A program made the translations under genes and the position numbers. This document shows, piece by piece, positions 43,362 to 49,414 of a stretch of 49,414 bases of DNA. Origin of the DNA: OCS116 cluster bacterium AG-390-I16 (GTDB taxonomy: Bacteria > Pseudomonadota > Alphaproteobacteria > MED-G09); NCBI GenBank assembly GCA_003279705.1, contig QCGZ01000002.1:155266-204679 (forward strand), read 5' to 3'. Positions within the stretch are counted from its first letter, which is position 1. Each line of letters opens with the position of its first letter. The notes beneath the pieces were generated by a model that saw nothing but the letters and a program-made list of their open reading frames with translations, was not told the origin of the DNA and did no database searches.

Positions 43362-45647
43362 TTAAAATGACGCTGCAAAAGTAATTCCAAGTGTTTGTGG
43401 TTCATTCCACCAACCTCTAGAAGTTAAGCCGCCGATAGTTGCCCATCTTTGCTCTCTCTCATCAGTAAGGTTTCTTCCCCATAGGGTAACACTATAATCA
43501 CTGAAAGAATAATTAATTGTAGCATTAACATTTTCAATACTATCTAAATCACCAAGAGGATTATTTGAAGAGTCAGAGTTCATCTCATCTCTGAATCGAT
43601 AAGAAATTCTTCCTTTCAATTCACCATTACCAATTTGGGTAGTATATGATGTAGTAATACCAAAAGTATTTTCTGGAGTATTACGAGGAATTAAACCTGA
43701 ATTATCAGTAATAACACCATCACCTGTCAGATCAGCAAGATAATCTTTATATTCTGCTTCGAGATAACCGTAAGTAACCATAAGGTCCCAAGCTTCAGTA
43801 ACTTGGTACATTAATTCTAGCTCTAAACCAGTCATTTCCATTGACGCAGCATTACGAATAACAGTAGCAACATTTGCTAAGTTAACAGGTATAAGAATGG
43901 ACTCCTGTTTATCGTCATATTCGGATTTAAAGATAGCGCCGTTAAAGACCATTCTTCCATCCTGTAATGTTGATTTCCAACCAAATTCATAATTTTTAAC
44001 ATATTCTGGTTCATAACCTGGATAGATATCGTAATTAGCTTGACGGGCAAAGAAACCACCACTTTTAAAGCCTTCACTATAATTAGCGTAGTACATTAAA
44101 TTATCACTTGGTTGATATCTAACACCAATTTTTGGAGTAGTTTCATCCCATTTGGCTTTGTAAGGTGTGGGATTATATATTCCTGGCCATGGCTCTCCCC
44201 TTAAAGGATAATAACCAGGTGCTGAAGCACCGCCCACAAAGTCTTTTTCTTCCTCAGTCCAGCGGAAGCCAGCGGTTATTGTCCATTGATCTGAAACAAA
44301 CCAGTCAACTGATGCAAACACAGCAATGGATTCTGTAACTTGTGTTTGTCCATTGTTACCTGCAACATCCTCTTCCCATGTAACTACATCATCATAACCT
44401 TCAACACCAATACGACCTGATGGCCATGGTGGAACGCCTAAACGCGATAATTGATAAAATAAATCATATACATTCCATCTTTGCGCAAAGTCTGCTTCCC
44501 AGTCATAAATACCTGCAATGAATTGGAATTTATCAGAAAATTGAGAAGTTACCCTGAACTCATGACTTGTTTGTTCCCAATCGTTAAAGAAATTCATTCT
44601 TAAAAGATTAGCTCTTGATCCATCAAAGTCTTGCATATTTTGCTCATCCATATCCCTAAGAGAATAAATATAAGTATATAAGAAATTTTCAGTATCATAA
44701 TTTACAGTAACAATAGTTGATTCATATTCATTATCACTGAAGTTTGTACCATCAGATTCAGTTAAATCAGGTCCATCATTAGCATCTTTTTCACAACCAT
44801 TGTAAGGAGTGAAGCCAATTTGAGTAATAGTACAAGCTAGCTCACCTACCCTGTTTCTATTAACGTAAACACCTTGTTCACTCTTATCTTCCATGATTTC
44901 ATGATGAAGTTTAAAGCTTAATTGATCGTTTGGCTCCCAAAGGAGAGTAAAACCATAATTCAATTTATCATCACCACCAACATCTGTTTCAAGTGTTGAG
45001 TTATAAACATGTCCATCATGCTCTATGCTTGCTGCAAATATTTTAACACCAAGTTGATCTTCAATAATTGGAACCTGAACGACTGTCTTCAAATCTTGCC
45101 TACCAAAATCACCAAGTGTAAGACTTGCATCTACTCCAAACTCGTTTAATGAAACAGGTGTACGAATAACATTTAAGATACCACCTGTTGTATTCTTACC
45201 GAAAAGAGTGCCTTGAGGGCCACGAAGAACCTCTATTCTCTCAATATCAAAATTATCAAGAAGTACACCACTTGATGTACCTAAGAACATACCGTCCATA
45301 ACAACACCAATTGATGGTTCGTAACTTTTATCACTTTCAAGTGAAGCAACGCCTCTAATTGTAATTGCAGCGCCACTAGCAATACCAGGTGTTCTATTAA
45401 TAAATAGATTTGGTGCAAAAGCCTGTATATCTTCAATTCGACGAACACTGCTTTCACGAAGTTGCTCGGTAATAGCGGTAACCGCCATAGGAACATCTTG
45501 AATTGACTCATCCTTTTTTCTAGCAGTAACAATAATTTCTTCAATTCCCAAGGTAGGAGTATTATCCTGAGCCGAAACTGAAAAACTTAACGGTATAGCA
45601 ATTACTAAAGAAATAGTAAGAACAAGAAGTTTATGAAATGAATTCAT
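43362..45647 (-). CDS. TonB-dependent outer membrane receptor (copy A)
   Basis: This is a 22-stranded outer-membrane transporter driven by TonB/ExbBD. The 761-residue protein has a signal peptide (cleavage after about residue 26, SFSVSA-QDN), a TonB box in IEEIIVTARKK (35-45), a plug to about 165 (GPQGTLFGKNTTGG at 143-156) and a beta-barrel ending in the terminal Phe of outer-membrane proteins. Cys272 and Cys285 in one loop could form a disulfide. DLTGDGVITD (639-648) resembles a calcium-binding loop. It is highly similar to the receptor upstream (copy B), except at about 405-433 and 472-498. It belongs to the large group seen in organic-substrate users; the ligand is unknown. Confidence 0.95.
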   Translation of the reverse strand: MNSFHKLLVLTISLVIAIPLSFSVSAQDNTPTLGIEEIIVTARKKDESIQDVPMAVTAITEQLRESSVRRIEDIQAFAPNLFINRTPGIASGAAITIRGVASLESDKSYEPSIGVVMDGMFLGTSSGVLLDNFDIERIEVLRGPQGTLFGKNTTGGILNVIRTPVSLNEFGVDASLTLGDFGRQDLKTVVQVPIIEDQLGVKIFAASIEHDGHVYNSTLETDVGGDDKLNYGFTLLWEPNDQLSFKLHHEIMEDKSEQGVYVNRNRVGELACTITQIGFTPYNGCEKDANDGPDLTESDGTNFSDNEYESTIVTVNYDTENFLYTYIYSLRDMDEQNMQDFDGSRANLLRMNFFNDWEQTSHEFRVTSQFSDKFQFIAGIYDWEADFAQRWNVYDLFYQLSRLGVPPWPSGRIGVEGYDDVVTWEEDVAGNNGQTQVTESIAVFASVDWFVSDQWTITAGFRWTEEEKDFVGGASAPGYYPLRGEPWPGIYNPTPYKAKWDETTPKIGVRYQPSDNLMYYANYSEGFKSGGFFARQANYDIYPGYEPEYVKNYEFGWKSTLQDGRMVFNGAIFKSEYDDKQESILIPVNLANVATVIRNAASMEMTGLELELMYQVTEAWDLMVTYGYLEAEYKDYLADLTGDGVITDNSGLIPRNTPENTFGITTSYTTQIGNGELKGRISYRFRDEMNSDSSNNPLGDLDSIENVNATINYSFSDYSVTLWGRNLTDEREQRWATIGGLTSRGWWNEPQTLGITFAASF

Positions 45648-45760
45648 TTTTTTCTCCCCATAAAGTAAATAAAAAACTTTAAAATTAATACAGATAAAAT
45701 ATTGAAAAAAAGTATAAAGTCAAACTATTGAAACTAACAATAACCTTCATTGATATAATT

Positions 45761-45775
45761 AATATAGAGAAATAT
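45761..45775 (-). promoter_or_regulatory. Shared 15-base upstream motif, copy A
   Basis: AATATAGAGAAATAT on the plus strand lies 114 bases upstream of the copy A start and is identical to 48291-48305 upstream of copy B. The flanks have otherwise diverged, which suggests a conserved promoter or operator element. Confidence 0.45.
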
Positions 45776-45812
45776 TATATTAATATAATCAATAAAGAAA
45801 AATTCATAAAAA

Positions 45813-45833
45813 AAGGGCGCTTAAAGCGCCCTT
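45813..45833 (-). terminator. Intrinsic terminator of the second TonB receptor
   Basis: AAGGGCGCTT and AAGCGCCCTT form a perfect 10-bp stem, and the leftward transcript continues into a run of T's. It lies 25 bases after the copy B stop, so the two receptors are separate transcription units. Confidence 0.9.
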
Positions 45834-45857
45834 AGTTATTTTATTTACCGACTAATC

Positions 45858-48170
45858 TTAAAAAGAAGCAGCAAGAGTGACACCAAGTGTTTGTGGCTCA
45901 TTCCACCAGCCACGATCAGTGATACCGCCAATAGTTGACCATCTTTGTTCTCTTTCATCAGTTAGGTTTCTTCCCCAAGCAGTAATGCTATAATTACTGA
46001 AGGAATAACTAATAGTAGCATTTACGTTCTCAATACTATCTAGTTCACCTTCTGGTTTATTTGAAGAATCACTATTCATCTCATCTCTGAAGCGATAAGA
46101 AATTCTTCCTTTCAACTCACCTTGACCAATTTGAGCAGTATATGATGTAGTAATACCAAAAGTATTTTCTGGAGTATTACGAGGAATTAAGCCAGAATTA
46201 TCTGTTATTACATTGTCACCATTAAGGTCAGCAAGATAATCTTTATATTCTGCCTCAAGATAACCGTAAGTAACCATAAGGTCCCAAGCTTCAGTAACTT
46301 GATACATTAATTCTAACTCTAAACCTGTCATTTCCATTGATGCAGCATTACGAACAACAGTTGCAACATTGGTTAGATCCACAGGAATTAAGATAGATTC
46401 TTGTTTATCATCATATTCAGATTTAAAAATAGCACCATTTAGGATCATTCTTCCATCCTGTAATGTTGATTTCCAACCAAGCTCATAATTTTTAACATAT
46501 TCTGGTTCATAACCAGCATAGATGTTAAAGTTTGCTTGACGACCAAAGAAACCACCACTTTTAAAGCCTTCACTGTAATTTGCGTATACCATCAAGTCAT
46601 CATTTGGTTGATATCTAACTCCAATCTTTGGAGTAGTTTCATCCCATTTTCCTGAATATGGAACAGGTGCATATAGCGGAGGTCTTGGTTCATCTGCGGG
46701 ATAGTAACCAACACCTTTATTACCACCAAGGAAGTCTTTTTCCTCTTCAGTCCAACGAAAACCTGCAGTTATTGTCCACTGATCAGTTATATACCAGTCA
46801 GCTGAAAAGAATACAGCTATAGATTCTGTTGATTGTGTTTGTCCATTTTGACTAGCAAGACCAGGTCCCCAAGGAAGACCTGTAACATAGTTATCACGCC
46901 CATATCCAGTTAGTGTATCTCCAAGACCCCATTCACCAACACCAAGGCGTGATAATTGGTAAAATAAGTCATAAACATCCCAATTCTGAACATAGTCTAC
47001 TTCCCAGTCATAAATACCAGCAATAAATTGAACTTTCTCTGAAAACTGTGAAGTTACTCTAAACTCATGACTCGTTTGTTCCCAGTCATTAAAGTAATTC
47101 ATTCTCAACATACGAACTGCAGCTCCGTCAAAGTCCTGCATATTTTGTTCGTCCATATCTCTTAAACCGTAAATATATGTATAAAGGAAATTTTCAGTAT
47201 CATAATTTACAGTAAATATAGTTGACTCATATTCATTATCACTGAAATTAGATCCATCGGACTCAACTAAATCAGGGCCATCATTGGCATCTTTTTCACA
47301 CCCTTCATTAGGGTCAAAGCCAATTTGGTGAACTGTACAAGCTAAAATACCAACTGGGTTTCTGTTAACATAGACACCTTGCTCACTTTTATCTTGCATA
47401 ATTTCATGATGAAGTTTGAAACTCAATTGATCATTTGGCTCCCAAAGAACAGTAAAACCATAATTAAGTTTATCATCACCGCCAGCCATTTTGTCTAAAT
47501 ATGAATTATACACATGACCGTCATGCTCTATACTTGCTGCAAATACTTTTACACCAAGCTGATCTTCAATAATTGGAACTTGAACAACAGTTTTAAGATC
47601 TTGTCGTCCAAAATCACCGAGAGTAACGCTTACATCTACCCCAAATTCATCAAGAGAGACAGGTGTACGAATAACATTCAAAATACCACCAGTAGTATTT
47701 TTACCAAATAGAGTGCCTTGAGGGCCACGAAGAACCTCTATTCTTTCGATATCAAAATTATCAAGAAGAACACCACTCGATGTACCTAAGAACATTCCAT
47801 CCATAACAACGCCAATTGAAGGCTCATAACTTTTATCACTTTCAAGTGAAGCAACACCTCTGATTGTAATAGCTGCACCACTGGCAATACCAGGAGTTCT
47901 ATTAATGTATAAATTTGGAGCAAAAGCCTGTATGTCCTCTATTCTTCGAACACTACTTTCACGAAGCTGATCAGTAATAGCCGTAACAGCCATTGGAACA
48001 TCTTGGATAGACTCTTCCTTTTTTCTAGCGGTAACAATAATTTCTTCAATCGCAAGAGTATTTACTCCAGCCTCTTGAGCAATTGCTTCATCAGCAACAA
48101 CATTAAAAGATATAAAAGATGCGAATAAAAGAAATGATATACCTTTAATTAAATTTATTTTTTTAAGCAT
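45858..48170 (-). CDS. TonB-dependent outer membrane receptor (copy B)
   Basis: This is a tandem paralogue of the receptor at 43362-45647. I start at ATG 48170-48168 (MLKKINLIKG) behind GGGGAAAA, which gives a proper signal peptide; an upstream extension does not look like one. The 770-residue product has the same TonB box (IEEIIVTARKK), plug, GPQGTLFGKNTTGG, paired loop cysteines, DLNGDNVITD loop and C-terminal Phe. Plug and barrel strands are nearly identical to copy A. The loop after LFYQLSRLGV is longer (GYGRDNYVTGLPWGPGLA region), and the segment after FLGGN is different, so ligand preference may differ. Confidence 0.95.
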   Translation of the reverse strand: MLKKINLIKGISFLLFASFISFNVVADEAIAQEAGVNTLAIEEIIVTARKKEESIQDVPMAVTAITDQLRESSVRRIEDIQAFAPNLYINRTPGIASGAAITIRGVASLESDKSYEPSIGVVMDGMFLGTSSGVLLDNFDIERIEVLRGPQGTLFGKNTTGGILNVIRTPVSLDEFGVDVSVTLGDFGRQDLKTVVQVPIIEDQLGVKVFAASIEHDGHVYNSYLDKMAGGDDKLNYGFTVLWEPNDQLSFKLHHEIMQDKSEQGVYVNRNPVGILACTVHQIGFDPNEGCEKDANDGPDLVESDGSNFSDNEYESTIFTVNYDTENFLYTYIYGLRDMDEQNMQDFDGAAVRMLRMNYFNDWEQTSHEFRVTSQFSEKVQFIAGIYDWEVDYVQNWDVYDLFYQLSRLGVGEWGLGDTLTGYGRDNYVTGLPWGPGLASQNGQTQSTESIAVFFSADWYITDQWTITAGFRWTEEEKDFLGGNKGVGYYPADEPRPPLYAPVPYSGKWDETTPKIGVRYQPNDDLMVYANYSEGFKSGGFFGRQANFNIYAGYEPEYVKNYELGWKSTLQDGRMILNGAIFKSEYDDKQESILIPVDLTNVATVVRNAASMEMTGLELELMYQVTEAWDLMVTYGYLEAEYKDYLADLNGDNVITDNSGLIPRNTPENTFGITTSYTAQIGQGELKGRISYRFRDEMNSDSSNKPEGELDSIENVNATISYSFSNYSITAWGRNLTDEREQRWSTIGGITDRGWWNEPQTLGVTLAASF

Positions 48171-48290
48171 ATTATTTTCCCCATTTAAAGCATAACTTAA
48201 TGTATGATTCCATTCAAACATACAAGTTAATACATTGCTTTTCTATATTTAATTAATGATAATTAGTAAAGGTAATAATAAACATTCATA

Positions 48291-48305
48291 AATATAGAGA
48301 AATAT
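48291..48305 (-). promoter_or_regulatory. Shared 15-base upstream motif, copy B
   Basis: Identical AATATAGAGAAATAT lies 121 bases upstream of the copy B start, with a TTCAT element beside it as at copy A. The surrounding 48171-48380 is AT-rich and shows no gene. Confidence 0.45.
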
Positions 48306-48380
48306 AAAAATAAATAATAAAAACAATGGATAAAACCTTTGAAATTAAGATAAATAAATGTATAAACCTCAAATGAAATT

Positions 48381-48456
48381 GCCGACGTAGCTCAACTGGT
48401 AGAGCACCTGATTTGTAATCAGGGGGTTGGGGGTTCAAGTCCCTCCGTCGGCACCA
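48381..48456 (+). tRNA. tRNA-Thr (anticodon TGT)
   Basis: The acceptor GCCGACG (48381-48387) pairs with CGTCGGC (48446-48452), followed by A and an encoded CCA (48454-48456). The stem CCTGA/TCAGG holds TTTGTAA with anticodon TGT at 48414-48416. Homology to a broken cysteine desulfurase begins 15 bases beyond its 3' end. Confidence 0.97.
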
Positions 48457-48470
48457 TTAAATTTTCTTAA

Positions 48471-48803
48471 TTACGAAATTTTCTTTTTGAAAAATTAAAA
48501 AAAGAAATTCCAAATATTACTTTAAATGGTCCAAATATAAATGAGAGACATCCAATGAATCTTAACATACTTATAGATGGAATTGATGCGGATGATTTTA
48601 TAAGCTCTCTTCAACCTAAAATAAGCCTCTCAACAAGCTCGGCTTGCTCAACAGGTGAAATTGAAACTTCCCATGTATTAAATGCTATTGGTCTAGATGA
48701 TGAAAAGGCTAGAATCTCTTTTCGTATTGGACTTGGAAGATTTACTACTAAAGATTATCTAAAAGTAGCAATTAAAATTATAGTTGATAAGCTTAAAAAT
48801 TAA
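48471..48803 (+). pseudogene. C-terminal remnant of a cysteine desulfurase (NifS/IscS family)
   Basis: The frame from 48471 reads LRNFLFEKLKKEIPNITLNG, then GIDADDFISSLQPKISLSTS, SACSTGEIETSHVLNAIGLD and SFRIGLGRFTTKDY, ending at TAA. This is the last quarter of a class V aminotransferase/cysteine desulfurase, with the active-site cysteine in SACSTG. The first ~270 residues, including the PLP lysine, are absent; upstream is tRNA-Thr. No start codon opens the homologous region. An internal ATG at 48555 could give an 82-residue peptide, but it could not be an active enzyme alone. The frame is intact, so the truncation may be recent. Confidence 0.85.
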
Positions 48804-48829
48804 AATATGGTAAATTGGTAAATAATTAT

Positions 48830-49414
48830 ATGAAATCATTTAAAGACAAAGTTGCGGTAATAACAGGTGCTGGATCCGGTATGGGTCGTGAATTAGCAAT
48901 TAATCTTGCTAAAGAAAATTGTAATGTTGTTATTTGCGATATCAATAAGAAAACAATTCAAGAAACTGAAGAAATTATAAGAAAATATAATGTGTCCTGT
49001 ACTGCATTAAATTTAGATTTAAGAGAAGAAAGAAATATTTCTACTCTTTTAGAAACAACACTTAAAAATTTTAGTAAAGTTGATTTGTTATTTAATAATG
49101 CAGGTGTAGTTGCTCCATCATCTTTTTTAAATTTATCAGAAAAAGATTGGGATTGGTGTAACGACATAAATTTTAATGCGCTTGTCAAATTAACAAGGAT
49201 TTTTTTACCTCACCTAATGAAAAATGAAGAAGCTGCTTTAATAAATACTTCTTCAATTTTTGGAATTATAACAACTCCAAATAATACAGTATATCATTCA
49301 TCAAAATTTGCAGTAAGAGGCTTTACTGAGAGTCTAGCTATGGAATTAAGAGATGAAAAAATTCAAATACACTCTGTTTACCCTGGTCATATAGGAACCA
49401 ATATTGTTTTAGAT
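48830..49414 (+). CDS. Short-chain dehydrogenase/reductase (partial, runs off the right edge)
   Basis: This is an NAD(P)-dependent oxidoreductase, of which 195 residues are visible. The cofactor loop TGAGSGMG is at 12-19 and NNAG at 89-92. The catalytic set is Ser about 141-142 with Y155xxxK159 (YHSSK), followed by VYPGHIGTNI as in classical SDRs. It starts 27 bases after the cysteine desulfurase remnant. The substrate is unknown; the acidic residue after the second strand (ICDINK) suggests NAD rather than NADP preference. Confidence 0.93.
   Translation, partial: MKSFKDKVAVITGAGSGMGRELAINLAKENCNVVICDINKKTIQETEEIIRKYNVSCTALNLDLREERNISTLLETTLKNFSKVDLLFNNAGVVAPSSFLNLSEKDWDWCNDINFNALVKLTRIFLPHLMKNEEAALINTSSIFGIITTPNNTVYHSSKFAVRGFTESLAMELRDEKIQIHSVYPGHIGTNIVLD

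Noticed and set aside
43362-48170. Receptor pair as an assembly duplication
   Set aside because: The copies differ at many bases, in two loop segments and in leaders and terminators, so they are real paralogues.
37614-48456. Shared GGGGGTTGGGGGTTC string in tRNA-Trp and tRNA-Thr as attachment sites
   Set aside because: The match is confined to the variable loop and T arm, which are similar in many tRNAs, and the genes lie on opposite strands with essential genes between.
48958-49188. Minus-strand frame inside the right-edge gene
   Set aside because: The plus strand encodes a clear SDR with all its motifs.

Overview
The window looks like a piece of chromosome from an AT-rich, probably free-living alphaproteobacterium, perhaps one of the streamlined marine lineages. 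The evidence is gene order and sequence style. adk sits between secY and rpsM. rpsD and rpmJ are absent from the alpha operon. A tRNA-Trp lies between tuf and secE. The RpoC C-terminus is alphaproteobacterial in type. Non-coding DNA is very A+T rich and spacers are short; no gene-free stretch exceeds 300 bases. The exact order cannot be fixed without a tree, and I would not name a genus.

Layout. (1) 1-9370 is mostly metabolic. It holds the end of sucA and sucB (2-oxoglutarate dehydrogenase), a very AT-rich unknown gene, and a leftward four-gene unit (2-TM protein, membrane desaturase, 56-residue coiled-coil protein, cytochrome P450). A zinc-free MDR reductase follows, with the relic of a second copy behind it. 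After a tRNA-Asn comes a rightward overlapping operon (small lipoprotein, FAD oxidoreductase, DUF1365 protein, cyclopropane-synthase-type methyltransferase) that probably modifies membrane fatty acids. (2) 9367-39138 is one unbroken leftward block of about 30 kb. Read in transcription order it is tRNA-Tyr, tRNA-Gly, tuf, tRNA-Trp, secE, nusG, rplKAJL, rpoBC, rpsLG, fusA, then the S10, spc and alpha operons down to rplQ. (3) 39317-49414 is again mixed: rlmB, an acyl-CoA synthetase, a second P450, two tandem TonB-dependent receptors with their own terminators, tRNA-Thr, a truncated cysteine desulfurase touching that tRNA, and the start of a short-chain dehydrogenase.

How it fits together. The central block supplies translation, transcription and protein export, with visible control points: a -35/-10 promoter before tRNA-Tyr, a leader with an attenuator before rplJ, and a terminator plus promoter between rpoC and rpsL. 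The flanks suggest uptake and oxidative turnover of hydrophobic compounds (receptors, P450s, desaturase, acyl-CoA ligase, SDR/MDR reductases), but the substrate cannot be read from sequence.

The most striking points are these. rpoC and rpsG, both essential, are each broken by one extra A in a short A-run, less than 1 kb apart. The twin receptors differ mainly in two short stretches and share an identical 15-base upstream motif. The cysteine desulfurase is cut off exactly at a tRNA. I found no CRISPR array, transposase, integrase or clear phage gene. I see no convincing wholly new multi-gene system; the desaturase/small-protein/P450 unit and the lipid operon are the best candidates for undescribed chemistry.
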